From G965267185 sp965267185 (GTDB taxonomy: Bacteria; Pseudomonadota; Alphaproteobacteria; UBA6615), in the NCBI GenBank assembly GCA_965267185.1, contig OZ253937.1, forward strand, positions 992,001 through 1,056,000: a DNA stretch of 64,000 bases, given 5' to 3'. The notes beneath the pieces are model-generated. The model was given only the letters and a program-made list of their open reading frames with translations. It was not told the origin of the DNA and made no database searches. The first letter of the stretch is position 1. Each line of letters begins with the position of its first letter. This document shows, in pieces, positions 15,816 through 24,345 of this stretch. A program made the position numbers and the translations under genes.

Positions 15816-16631
15816 TTAGTCCAAGATCAGCGTGGCGCCGCCGTCGACCACCATTTCCAACCCGGTGATATAGGCCGCGTCGTCCGACGCTAAAAATAGC
15901 GCCGCTTTGGCGATGTCCCACGCATCGCCCCACCGGCGCAGCGGGATTTTTTCTTCGCGCCAGGCGAGATACTTCTCCACCGTCATATCGGCGTTGGTGC
16001 TGCGTTTGAGCATCTCGACCACCGCATGATCGACCATAGGCGTTCGGTTAAAGCCCGGCAGGATGGCGTTCACCCGTATGTTCCAGGGGCCGTACTGGGC
16101 CGCCGTGACCTTGGTGAACTGAATGATCGCCGCTTTGGTGGTGGGGTAGGAGACGTAGTTGATCCCCATGTAGCGCAGCGCCGATATGGACGACAGATTG
16201 TTGATGGCGCCGCTGTTCTGCGCCTGCATATGGGGAATCACGTGCTTGCAGGTGAGGAACATGGATTTGAGGTTCACCGCCACGACGCGGTCCCAGTCTT
16301 CCTCGGTTTGTTCCACCGCGCCGCCCGGCGCGACGATGCCGACATTGTTGTGCAGGATGTCGATGCGGCCATAGTTGTCGAGGCAAGCATCGACAATCGC
16401 CTGAACCGGTCCGGCCTGGCTGACATCACCACCGATGACGCTTACTTCGCCGCCTTCCTCGCGAATGATGCCGGCGGTTTCTTCCGCGGCGTCGGGGTTG
16501 ATATCGGTGCAGAGAACCTTAGCCCCTTCGCGCGCGAACAGCACCGCCGTCGCCTTGCCATTGCCCCAGCCGGGACCGATCGATCCGGCGCCGGTGACGA
16601 TGGCCACCTTGCCGTCGAGCTTTCCGGTCAT
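15816..16631 (-). CDS. SDR-family oxidoreductase
   Basis: A 271-residue short-chain dehydrogenase. The cofactor loop is VTGAGSIGPGWGNG, a lengthened form of TGxxxGxG. NNVG stands where NNAG is usual. The catalytic Ser (LSSIS), Tyr and Lys (YVSYPTTK) are intact, and the C-terminal GLEMVVDGG is typical. The start ATG 16631 follows GAGGATCGCACC. The acetamidase gene ends 11 bases before it on the same strand, so the two are probably translated from one message. The substrate, probably a hydroxy or keto acid, is unknown. Confidence 0.85.
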   Translation of the reverse strand: MTGKLDGKVAIVTGAGSIGPGWGNGKATAVLFAREGAKVLCTDINPDAAEETAGIIREEGGEVSVIGGDVSQAGPVQAIVDACLDNYGRIDILHNNVGIVAPGGAVEQTEEDWDRVVAVNLKSMFLTCKHVIPHMQAQNSGAINNLSSISALRYMGINYVSYPTTKAAIIQFTKVTAAQYGPWNIRVNAILPGFNRTPMVDHAVVEMLKRSTNADMTVEKYLAWREEKIPLRRWGDAWDIAKAALFLASDDAAYITGLEMVVDGGATLILD

Positions 16632-16641
16632 GGTGCGATCC

Positions 16642-17616
16642 TCATAGCCGATGGCCGGCGGCGTCCGCACCATGCAGCGCCGCCTTGGGCAGCATCACGT
16701 GGCAACCCTTGTTCACGTTGACCAACTGCGAGATGCGCACGTCGCCGGCCAAACTGATCAAACTGTAAGCGTCCTCGCGCGACAGATTAGTACGCTCGGT
16801 GATCAGCACGATCATATCGCGCAGCGCCTGCTTGGCGGCATCGTCTAAGTCCACATCCACACCGAGAGTGAGGTAGTGGGTCTCGGTTTCGGCACGGGGC
16901 ATCTTGAGCGACAGGTCTTTGCGCACGTGGAACTCGAAGGTGCCGATCAGCGCCGTCTCGGCGGCGGAGAGACAACTCTCGCCGTCTCCCTGTAGCGCGT
17001 GGCCGTCGCCGGTCGAGAACATGCCGCCGGAATTGTAGACCGGGAAATAAACCGTCGCGCCCGCGCCCAGTTCCTTGATGTCGAGGTTGCCGCCATGAGG
17101 CTGCGGCACGATGGACGTGATCGTGCCCCATTCCGGCGGCGGCGCCACGCCCATCACGCCGAAGAAGGGATTGAGCGGCAGCTCGATGCCCCAGGGCGGC
17201 GTCGCCGTGCCGGCAGCCTCGTCGAGATCGATGGGAATGACGCGCTTGGTGTTGCCGAAATCCTCCGGCAACGAGCCCTTCAAGGGCGCGATCATGTTCC
17301 ACGCCCAGTCCTGGCGCAGTTGCACATCGATGACGCGTACTTCCAACACATCGCCGGGCTCCGCCCCCCGAACGGCGACCGGGCCGGTGAGGATATGGCC
17401 GGGCAGGATGGGCTTGCGCCCGTCGGCAATGAACGCGGCGTGATCGGGCAGCAACGTATCGCGTTTGTCCGCCGGCACTTGGTCGGGGCCGCCAGAAATC
17501 GTTTCGATGACCACTTGATCGCCGGGATCGACCTCGATGGCGGCGGGAAATTCCGCCGAGAAGGCACCCCAGTGCAAATGTTCGGTCGCCGAAGTAAGCC
17601 GGTGTTGTGTCGCCAT
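16642..17616 (-). CDS. Acetamidase/formamidase family protein
   Basis: A 324-residue hydrolase of the FmdA/AmdA family, which splits small amides to ammonia and the acid. Family features include ILPGHILTGPVAVRGAEPGD near 74-93, DWAWNM, PPWGIELPLNPFFGVMGVAP, and GGMFSTGDGHALQGDGE with its metal-binding Asp/His. The start is ATG 17616, with GGGGGAG 7 bases upstream. An SDR gene follows on the same strand with an 11-base gap. The pair could process an amide-containing catabolic intermediate. Specificity for formamide or acetamide is not established. Confidence 0.88.
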   Translation of the reverse strand: MATQHRLTSATEHLHWGAFSAEFPAAIEVDPGDQVVIETISGGPDQVPADKRDTLLPDHAAFIADGRKPILPGHILTGPVAVRGAEPGDVLEVRVIDVQLRQDWAWNMIAPLKGSLPEDFGNTKRVIPIDLDEAAGTATPPWGIELPLNPFFGVMGVAPPPEWGTITSIVPQPHGGNLDIKELGAGATVYFPVYNSGGMFSTGDGHALQGDGESCLSAAETALIGTFEFHVRKDLSLKMPRAETETHYLTLGVDVDLDDAAKQALRDMIVLITERTNLSREDAYSLISLAGDVRISQLVNVNKGCHVMLPKAALHGADAAGHRL

Positions 17617-17820
17617 GCCGCTCCCCCAAAGTTGGTTTATTTTGGGGCATTGTGTCCGTGGGGAAAGTGCGGAGCAAGCGTATCGGCAGCTAAGGTTAGA
17701 ACCCACAAGCTGATCGAAAACGTCATGTTGTTACTTCGAAGTAATCAGGACATTGACACAACAAAATGTTCATGTTTTGTTTTCTTTGATGAGGACCCGT
17801 TTTTGGGAGGGAGTTGCTTA

Positions 17821-18219
17821 ATGATTCAAGGAAGCTGCTGCTGTGGCGCAATAAAATTTGAGCTATCGGCTCAACCATCGATGTTGGGGACATGCCACTG
17901 CACGCGGTGCCGCAAGGTCGGCGCGAGCGCTTTCGTATTTGTAAAGAGAGAGGACCTGACATGGATTCAAGGACGGGATTGCGTCGAACTTTTTGAGCCA
18001 GTTTCTCCTTACAAATACGGTCGTTGCTTCTGCAAAATTTGTGGCACGTCTTTAGGCGAAATCCTGTCCGAAGCAGATAGCTTTCCGATTGCGGCGAATG
18101 CCCTAGACAGCGGACTTGTCTTGAAAAATCGCTTCCACGAGTTTGTCGCCGAAAAACCCTCCTGGTACGAAATCTGTGACGGCGCGGAACAGTTTGACGG
18201 GCATCCTGTCACTTCGTGA
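17821..18219 (+). CDS. GFA-family (CENP-V/Gfa-like) zinc protein
   Basis: A 132-residue protein of the GFA family. The zinc-binding cysteines are in place: SCCCGAIKF near 5-13, TCHCTRCRKVGAS near 24-36 and CFCKICGTSLG near 69-79. It resembles glutathione-dependent formaldehyde-activating enzyme, but most paralogues have no proven activity. ATG 17821 follows GGGAGGGAG and gives the usual N-terminus; a much longer open frame upstream on this strand is antisense to the acetamidase and not a real extension. Base composition is less GC-rich than its neighbours. Confidence 0.85.
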   Translation: MIQGSCCCGAIKFELSAQPSMLGTCHCTRCRKVGASAFVFVKREDLTWIQGRDCVELFEPVSPYKYGRCFCKICGTSLGEILSEADSFPIAANALDSGLVLKNRFHEFVAEKPSWYEICDGAEQFDGHPVTS

Positions 18220-18598
18220 TTTGTCGTCCGAGGATGAAGTATGAGGCGACCGCGCGAGGGACCGTCTCGCGGCTGCCGAAGTCCGCCTTAAAGCGAACCC
18301 GATTTATCCGGGTCGTGCCGGGCGGGCCGAAACAGCCGGGCGATCGCACCGGCGATGGTCTTGTTTCGCATGCGGCGGGCTTCGGCGATGTAGACTTGAG
18401 CCTGGTCCGGTGCGGGAATGTGGTTTCGTCTGGTCATGATCAACGTCCTTTGGGCTAGGGTAACCTCCGTTCTGGGGACACTCCGCTAGGTATGACGCGC
18501 CCGCGCACAGACAAACGAAAAATCTTGATAACTTGCTTCAAAAAAATTGATACAGCAGCGCCGCAGGCCAGCCATGTGGGAGGCGCAGGGCCGGGCGG
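18220..18598. other. Intergenic stretch between the GFA gene and an SDR gene
   Basis: Apart from a possible 49-codon leftward gene at 18288-18437, this 379-base stretch shows no recognisable gene, RNA or repeat. The SDR gene ends at 18599 on the minus strand. Confidence 0.5.
18288..18437 (-). CDS. Possible small conserved protein (49 residues)
   Basis: This short leftward frame encodes MTRRNHIPAPDQAQ, then VYIAEARRMRNKTI, AGAIARLFRPARH, and ends DKSGSL. AAAGGACG precedes the ATG by 7 bases. The pattern MTRx..IP followed by an acidic-basic helix with EAR(R/A)MR and a short basic tail resembles small alphaproteobacterial proteins of the RSP_7527 kind. The assignment is by resemblance only and function is unknown. 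It sits alone between the GFA and SDR genes. Confidence 0.45.
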   Translation of the reverse strand: MTRRNHIPAPDQAQVYIAEARRMRNKTIAGAIARLFRPARHDPDKSGSL

Positions 18599-19357
18599 CT
18601 ACATGGCGCTAATGCCGCCGTCCAGCACGAGCTCGGCACCGGTCATAAACCGTGACTCGTCGCTTGCCAGGTAGACAATGGCCCAAGCCACATCGTCGAC
18701 GCTGCCGACCCGGCCTAAGGGCACCTGACGGGCCAGCCGTTCGAGCCCTTCTTCGCGGCTGCCACGGTGCAAGATGTCGTCGAGCATGGACGTATCGATG
18801 AAGGCTGGATGAACCGAGTTACAGCGGATGTCGTAGCCCTGCCGGGCGCAATGGAGCGCCACCGACTTGGTGAGATGACGCACACCGGCCTTGGCGGAAT
18901 TATAGGCGGCCAGATTGTGACCGGCGACGATACCGGAGATCGAAGACAGGTTGACGATGGAACCGCCACCGTGGCGCGCGATTGCCGGCACCGCCATTTT
19001 ACAGCCTAGAAACACGCTATCGAGATCGACGGCGTGAATCTTGCGCCAGTCCTCGAGGGTGGTTTCCTCGACCGTACCGACGCTGACGATCCCGGCGCTG
19101 TTGACCAGTATATGGAGGCCGCCGAGCTGGCGTTCGGCCTCGGCAAGAACGTTTTTCCAGGACGTCTCGCCGGTTACGTCATGTTCGAACGCAAACGCGC
19201 CGTTACCGATGTCCGCCGCGGTCGCCCGGGCGCCCTCGACGTTGATGTCGCTCACCGCGACACGGGCACCTTCAGCGGCGAGCAGGCGCGCCGTGGCACG
19301 GCCAATCCCCGAAGCGCCGCCGGTCACAAGGGCAATTTTGTCCGCTACCCGATCCAT
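18599..19357 (-). CDS. SDR-family oxidoreductase
   Basis: A 252-residue classical short-chain dehydrogenase. TGGASGIGRATA at 13-24 binds NAD(P), then HDVTGE, NSAGIVSVG, the catalytic Ser in NLSSISG, YNSAK for Tyr and Lys, and the C-terminal TGAELVLDGG. It most resembles 3-alpha/beta- or 20-beta-hydroxysteroid dehydrogenase-like bacterial SDRs, but the substrate is unresolved. The gene is divergent from a GNAT acetyltransferase 50 bases to its right. Confidence 0.88.
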   Translation of the reverse strand: MDRVADKIALVTGGASGIGRATARLLAAEGARVAVSDINVEGARATAADIGNGAFAFEHDVTGETSWKNVLAEAERQLGGLHILVNSAGIVSVGTVEETTLEDWRKIHAVDLDSVFLGCKMAVPAIARHGGGSIVNLSSISGIVAGHNLAAYNSAKAGVRHLTKSVALHCARQGYDIRCNSVHPAFIDTSMLDDILHRGSREEGLERLARQVPLGRVGSVDDVAWAIVYLASDESRFMTGAELVLDGGISAM

Positions 19358-19407
19358 TATAGTCTCCCAACCTCACGTTCCGGCATGAAAGGCTGCGGGC
19401 CACGCCA

Positions 19408-19929
19408 ATGCAACCGTTTTACAGCGAGCGCCTCTACTACCGGCCGTTCCGCCGAAGCGATGCGGAAGCCGCATTTGCCTTTTTCGGCGATCCCGAGGTG
19501 ATGGAGTACAGCGCCCACGGCGTTCACGCGACCATCGATCAAACCCAAGAATTTTTGCGTCTTTTTATCGCCCACCACCGCCGCCGTGGGTTCGGAATAT
19601 GGGCGGTCATCGAGCGGGAGACCAACGAACTCATCGGCATGGCCGGGCTGATCGAGCTCGACGAAGACGGAGAAAGCGACGATTTGGAGTTGGCTTATCG
19701 TTTACGGCGCGACCGGTGGGGCAGGGGATATGCGACCGAGGCGGCAACGGCCTGGATCGCCAAAGGATTTTCCACGTTAGGACTGGGCCGGATCGTCGCC
19801 ATCGTCGAGCCCAGCCACACTGTCTCGAAGCATATCCTTGAAAAGGTTGGTCTAACCTTCGTCGAGCAACGCACCTACCATTACAAACTGGTCGACTACA
19901 TGGTGCTCGACCGGCCCGCGCCGGCCTAG
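19408..19929 (+). CDS. GNAT-family N-acetyltransferase (RimJ/RimL-like)
   Basis: A 173-residue GNAT protein of the RimJ/RimL type. It begins SERLYYRPFRRSDAEAAFAF, has WAVIERETNELIGMAGLIEL in the middle, and the acetyl-CoA-binding segment RRDRWGRGYATEAATAWIAK near 92-111 that matches the (R/Q)xxGx(G/A) motif. The last part KHILEKVGLTFVEQ fits the family. It acetylates amino groups of proteins or small molecules. It is convergent with the persulfide dioxygenase gene, with stop codons adjacent. Confidence 0.85.
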   Translation: MQPFYSERLYYRPFRRSDAEAAFAFFGDPEVMEYSAHGVHATIDQTQEFLRLFIAHHRRRGFGIWAVIERETNELIGMAGLIELDEDGESDDLELAYRLRRDRWGRGYATEAATAWIAKGFSTLGLGRIVAIVEPSHTVSKHILEKVGLTFVEQRTYHYKLVDYMVLDRPAPA

Positions 19930-20967
19930 CTACTCCAGCGGGCCGCCAACCTTTTTCCAGGCATCGATGCCGCCGGTGAGGTTGCACGTGGAGTCGAGGC
20001 CGGCTTCACGCGCGGCCTGCACCGCCATCGCCGAGCGCTCGCCGAACGCGCAGTAAAATATTACGCGCTTGCCCGAGGTCTTCGCCAACTCGTGGAGCAT
20101 GCCGCCCGGGTGGACGTTCTCATCGAGGTCGGGGTAGGGAGCATGGATCGAGCCGGGAATCACGCCATTCTTTTCGCGTTCACTGTTATCGCGCAGATCG
20201 ACCAGGATGATCTCCGAATTGCCGACTAGCGATTTGGCGCCTTCGTCGCAACTGATCGCCAGACCCATCGCCGCCAGATCGTCCTGATTTAACCCCACCT
20301 TCAAGTTTGCCGGCACAGCGATATCCATCATCTTCGGGTTGGCGAGATTGAGATTGTCCATAATCTCCACATACTCGTCGACCGAGCTGACCTGGAGGCG
20401 GGGGTTATAGGCTTTCTCCTCGCCAATCGTGCTCACCGTATCGCCCTTATAGTCGTGCGCCGGGTAGACCAGGGTCTCTTCTGGCAGTTTCAGCAGCTTG
20501 TTGAACAGGGAGTCGTACTGATCGCGGGCGCTGCCATGCTGGAAGTCGGTGCGTCCCGTGCCACGAATCAACAGCGTGTCGCCGGTGAACACCCGGTCGC
20601 CGAACAGAAAACTGTATGAGTCGTCGGTGTGGCCCGGCGTGTAAAGGACGTCGAGGCTGATCCCTTCCACATCGATGGTGTCGCCCTCGGCAACCCGAAG
20701 CGACACCACATCGACGCCGCTCTTATCGCCCATCACGGTGATGCATTTGGTGCGGTCGCGCAGCGCGCCCAGCCCGGTGATGTGGTCGGCGTGAACGTGC
20801 GTATCGATGGCTTTGATCAGCCGGAGGTCGAGCTCGTCGAGCAGTTGCATGTAGCGGTCGACCCGTTCCAAAACCGGGTCGATAATCAGCGCCTCGCCAC
20901 CACGCCGGCTGGCGATGAGATAGGTGTAGGTGGAAGATTCGCTATCGAACAGTTGGCGGAAGATCAT
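19930..20967 (-). CDS. Persulfide dioxygenase-sulfurtransferase fusion (ETHE1-like MBL plus rhodanese)
   Basis: A 345-residue two-domain protein. The N-terminal metallo-beta-lactamase domain has THVHADH at 56-62, YTPGHTDDS, FTGDTLLIRGTGRTDF and VYPAHDY, the ETHE1-type iron site. The C-terminal domain is rhodanese-like, IILVDLRD...IPGSIHAP, with the active Cys in FYCAFGERS and NLTGGIDAWKK at the end. Such fusions oxidise glutathione persulfide and pass sulfur in sulfide detoxification. ATG 20967 follows GGAGGAACC, and an ATG at 21000 would add 11 residues. No sulfide:quinone reductase lies nearby. Confidence 0.9.
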   Translation of the reverse strand: MIFRQLFDSESSTYTYLIASRRGGEALIIDPVLERVDRYMQLLDELDLRLIKAIDTHVHADHITGLGALRDRTKCITVMGDKSGVDVVSLRVAEGDTIDVEGISLDVLYTPGHTDDSYSFLFGDRVFTGDTLLIRGTGRTDFQHGSARDQYDSLFNKLLKLPEETLVYPAHDYKGDTVSTIGEEKAYNPRLQVSSVDEYVEIMDNLNLANPKMMDIAVPANLKVGLNQDDLAAMGLAISCDEGAKSLVGNSEIILVDLRDNSEREKNGVIPGSIHAPYPDLDENVHPGGMLHELAKTSGKRVIFYCAFGERSAMAVQAAREAGLDSTCNLTGGIDAWKKVGGPLE

Positions 20968-21098
20968 CGGCGGTTCCTCCTGATGAGCCGGTATCGCCAA
21001 TTGTACATTGGGTGCGCGTGAAATTCATCAAGATGAAAAACACGATTCCGCGAAACGGCGACGGCATTCAGAGAATGCCGCGCAAACGACCAAACAGC

Positions 21099-22007
21099 TC
21101 AAATGCGGTAGAACGACTTCGCAATGTCGTGGAAGAACTTCTCGTTCACCGCGTCCGATTGGTTTGCCATGGCTCGTTTCTGCGCCGATATGTAATCCTC
21201 CAGCGAGGTCCACATGCGCTCGACCGGGAAGTTCGAACCGAAGAAGCACCGCTCGACCCCAAACAGGTTCAGCACGGCCTCGGTTACATGGGTCATCAGC
21301 GGCTCGTCGAGTTTGCGCGAGAAGGTGTTCAGCCCGGAAACCTTGATGAACACATTGTCCAGCGGCACCAACTGACGCAAGGCTTCGGTCCAGCCGATGA
21401 CGGTCGACCGGTCGAGGCTCGTCAGCATGCCCGCATGGACCAGGCAAAACTGCAGCCCCGAGTGAGATTTGGCCAACTCCGCCAGCTCACCGAACTGATT
21501 TGGAAAGCCCTGCCAATCGAAGGTGAGACCATGATCCGCCAGCGCCGACAGGCCGCGGCGGAACGCGTTCGACAGGCAGAAATCGGGCTGCTCGACGAAA
21601 CGCCAATACTCGTTCTCCGGATGCCAGTAGACCTGCTGACGGATACCGCGAGTGTTGGCGTATTCGAGGTGTGCAGCGAGGGTTTTCTCGACATTGGAGT
21701 CCGTAAGGTCGGCATAGGCGACGATCCCGTGGGGAAATCCGTGCTGATCGGCGAAGCCTTGCAGGCCTTTGGTTTCATCGGCGGGCCGCGACATATCGAA
21801 GTTGGCCTGCACGTGAACCGACTGCGCGAGGTTATGGGAGGCGCCATCGGCAATCAGGTCTTCGATGGAATAATCCTGTTTCATGCCCGACCAATCGTCG
21901 CCAAAAATCATTGGGCGCATGGGGGCATTCATCCACGGATAGTTCGCCTCACGATTCCAGATTGTGTGGTGATGGGAATCGACGATCGGACCTTCATAAA
22001 GCGGCAT
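21099..22007 (-). CDS. Amidohydrolase-family protein (2-pyrone-dicarboxylate lactonase-like)
   Basis: A 303-residue TIM-barrel hydrolase of the amidohydrolase_2 group. PIVDSHHHTIW near 7-17 holds the HxH metal motif, FCLVHAGM the next His, and FFGSNFPVE the conserved Asp/Asn position (here SN where SD is common). The protein may be a lactonase such as LigI-like enzymes or a metal-independent relative. ATG 22007 was chosen because AGGAAG lies upstream and the next ATG (22121) adds 38 low-complexity residues. It lies directly after an LLM oxidoreductase gene on the same strand with a 20-base gap, probably an operon. Confidence 0.8.
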   Translation of the reverse strand: MPLYEGPIVDSHHHTIWNREANYPWMNAPMRPMIFGDDWSGMKQDYSIEDLIADGASHNLAQSVHVQANFDMSRPADETKGLQGFADQHGFPHGIVAYADLTDSNVEKTLAAHLEYANTRGIRQQVYWHPENEYWRFVEQPDFCLSNAFRRGLSALADHGLTFDWQGFPNQFGELAELAKSHSGLQFCLVHAGMLTSLDRSTVIGWTEALRQLVPLDNVFIKVSGLNTFSRKLDEPLMTHVTEAVLNLFGVERCFFGSNFPVERMWTSLEDYISAQKRAMANQSDAVNEKFFHDIAKSFYRI

Positions 22008-22027
22008 GGGACAGCTTCCTGGTTGCG

Positions 22028-23122
22028 CTAGTTTTCTTCGCCTAGCTCTTTGTTGACTTTGGGCATCACCTCGGTGGCCATCAGCTCCATCGACCGGCGC
22101 GCCAGCGGAATATCGGCCCAATCGTGGCCGGTGTACATCAGGGTACCGAAGGGGCCGACGATCTCGCGAAACGCCAATATTTGCTCTACGACGCTATCGA
22201 CGGTGCCCGCGAGCACCTCGGTGTCCAACGAATGCTGGACCGATATCTCCGAATCTGGCTGATCGGGATAGGCCTTGAAAAGGTCCATCCGCCCGGCACG
22301 CTCGATCTTGCGCATGATGTTCTGGAAGTAGAACCCGTAGGGCCCATCTTCGCTCTTGGCGTACTTACGCGCCGTTTCCTCATCGTCGGCCACGAAAATA
22401 CTCTTAGCGATGCTCCACCGGGAGGGGTCTTCGGGCTGCCCAATGTTCCGTTGCCCTTCGAGAAACTTCGGCAAATGCGTGGCGACCCAAAAGGGCTGCA
22501 CATAGTTCGACGAGATACCACGCCAGCCCCGCTCGGCCGCAGCCGTGATTCCCTTGGAGTAGGGGGCCAAGGCGGTGAATACGATCTCGGGATGGGGTTT
22601 TTGCAACGGCTTGGGAACGATGCCCTGGCCGATTTCCGGATAGAGCGTGCGCTCCGTCGAGGTCGTAAAATATTTGCCTTTGAGGTTGTAGGGCGGCTCC
22701 CCGGCCCAGATCGCTAGAATTTGATCGATCGCCTCGACCATCTTTTCGTTCTTATCGAGGTCCATATTGCCGAACACCTCGACATCCGACGGCAGGCCGC
22801 CGGGACCGATGCCGAAGATGAACCGTCCATCGAGCAGATGGTCGATCATGGCGATGTGGGCGGCGACGTGAACCGGGTGATAGCTCGGCAGGTTCACCAC
22901 GCCGCTGCCCAGCTTTATTTGCTTGGTTTTGTCGATCAAGGTGGCCAAAAACACTAGGCAATTGGTGATCGGCTCGGCCAAATCGGTCATATGCTCGCCG
23001 ACGAAGGCATCGCAATAGCCCAACTCGTCGGCCAGGATAATGGCGTCCTGATCCTCCTTAAGGATTTCGCGATAGTCGCGCGTGATGGGATGAACCGGTT
23101 GGGTAAAAAATCCGAGTTTCAT
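22028..23122 (-). CDS. LLM-class flavin-dependent oxidoreductase
   Basis: A 364-residue luciferase-like oxidoreductase. It starts MKLGFFTQPVHP, has ADELGYCDAFVGEHMTD, KLGSGVVNLPSYHPVHVAAH, the flavin-site loop GRFIFGIGPGGLPSD and a C-terminal GTVDSVVEQILAF. It is only distantly related to the LLM enzyme at 13594-14850. ATG 23122 gives the family N-terminus; an upstream in-frame ATG at 23173 adds 17 residues without support. It precedes the amidohydrolase gene, which fits oxidation followed by hydrolysis of a lactone or amide, by inference. Confidence 0.85.
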   Translation of the reverse strand: MKLGFFTQPVHPITRDYREILKEDQDAIILADELGYCDAFVGEHMTDLAEPITNCLVFLATLIDKTKQIKLGSGVVNLPSYHPVHVAAHIAMIDHLLDGRFIFGIGPGGLPSDVEVFGNMDLDKNEKMVEAIDQILAIWAGEPPYNLKGKYFTTSTERTLYPEIGQGIVPKPLQKPHPEIVFTALAPYSKGITAAAERGWRGISSNYVQPFWVATHLPKFLEGQRNIGQPEDPSRWSIAKSIFVADDEETARKYAKSEDGPYGFYFQNIMRKIERAGRMDLFKAYPDQPDSEISVQHSLDTEVLAGTVDSVVEQILAFREIVGPFGTLMYTGHDWADIPLARRSMELMATEVMPKVNKELGEEN

Positions 23123-23324
23123 TGGCCCCCGCCCCGAAGATTTGGTTTTGCATGTGACTACCATTGTTGGCACGTGCGGCCAACGGGGTCACAACAAACG
23201 ACTCACCAACAAAAAGAAGTAGAATAGTAACCATTAAATGCTGCATTCGCGATTGCGCGAGCGCCGACACTGTGCCAGACGGCAAGTGGAGTAAGCGTTC
23301 CTGAGTCGCTAATGGAGAAGTGGA

Positions 23325-24302
23325 GTGAATTTCAGGATTACCGCCATTGCCGTTGCCTTCGGTGCGCTGATCGCCGCCGCGCCGGCCTCTGCCCAAAACG
23401 ACCCGGCATTCGAGACGTGGCTGGCGGAACTCCGGGCCGAAGCCCTCGAGGCCGGTATTCGCAAGGAGGTGCTCGACGACAGTTTTAAGGGCGTCGCGCC
23501 GATTCCCCGCGTCATCGAGCTGGACCGCAAGCAGCCGGAAAATACCATCACGTTCGAACGGTATGTCGAACTGATCGTCAGCAACACCCGCATCAACCGC
23601 GGCCGCGCCCGGTTGCAGGAAAACTCACCGCTGCTGCAGGAAGTCGCGGCCAAGTTCGGTGTGCAGCCCCGGTTTATCGTGGCGTTGTGGGGCATCGAGA
23701 CCAACTTCGGACAGAACACCGGCGGCTTCTCGGTCATCGCCGCGCTGGCGACACTGGCCTATGACGGCCGCCGCAGCCAGTTTTTCCGCCGCGAATTGCT
23801 CGATGCGTTACGGATCATCGATGAAGGACATATCCGGCCCGAGAATATGAAGGGTAGCTGGGCCGGCGCCATGGGTCAGAGCCAGTTCATGCCGTCGAGC
23901 TTCATGAATTTCGCTTATGACTATGACGGCGACGGCGCCAAAGACATCTGGAATACGTCCGCCGACGTCTTTGCCTCCGCCGCAAACTATCTCTCCGGCG
24001 TCGGCTGGCGTTCGGATATCACCTGGGGCCGCGAAGTCCGTCTGCCGGAAGGTTTCGACCCCGCCTTGGCCGATCTCAAAGTGGTCAAGCGGCTGGGCGA
24101 ATGGCAGACCTTGGGCGTACGCCGCGCCGATGGCCGTGACCTGCCGGACCGCGATTTAGAGGCTTCGGTAATATTTCCCGGTGCGGTCGGCGGTCCCGCT
24201 TACATCATTTATGACAATTACCGCGCCTTGTTACGCTGGAATCGCTCGCTATATTTTGCCACAGCTGTTGGTTTGTTGTCGGACAAGATCGCGGGGCGAT
24301 AG
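23325..24302 (+). CDS. Lytic murein transglycosylase (MltB family)
   Basis: A 325-residue periplasmic enzyme with a signal peptide ending near ASAQ (residues 1-24). The SLT_2/MltB domain is complete: PRFIVALWGIETNFGQ with catalytic Glu125, AMGQSQFMPSSF, and DYDGDGAKDIWNTSADVFAS, ASAANYLSG. It cleaves the glycan strand of peptidoglycan, giving 1,6-anhydro ends. The start is GTG 23325, with GGAGAAGTGGA just upstream. It opens a co-oriented run with rlpA and the DD-carboxypeptidase gene, a cell-wall set often found together in alphaproteobacteria. Confidence 0.9.
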   Translation: MNFRITAIAVAFGALIAAAPASAQNDPAFETWLAELRAEALEAGIRKEVLDDSFKGVAPIPRVIELDRKQPENTITFERYVELIVSNTRINRGRARLQENSPLLQEVAAKFGVQPRFIVALWGIETNFGQNTGGFSVIAALATLAYDGRRSQFFRRELLDALRIIDEGHIRPENMKGSWAGAMGQSQFMPSSFMNFAYDYDGDGAKDIWNTSADVFASAANYLSGVGWRSDITWGREVRLPEGFDPALADLKVVKRLGEWQTLGVRRADGRDLPDRDLEASVIFPGAVGGPAYIIYDNYRALLRWNRSLYFATAVGLLSDKIAGR

Positions 24303-24345
24303 GGTGCGACTTGGGTCCATCGGCGAGTAACCCACCTAGAACGGC

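Noticed and set aside
16999..18219. A 406-residue rightward reading frame ending as the GFA protein
   Set aside because: Its first 270 codons are antisense to the acetamidase gene and have no family match; only the part from ATG 17821 is real.
13594..23122. The two LLM enzymes as recent tandem duplicates
   Set aside because: Their sequences differ widely outside the fold motifs, so they are separate family members.
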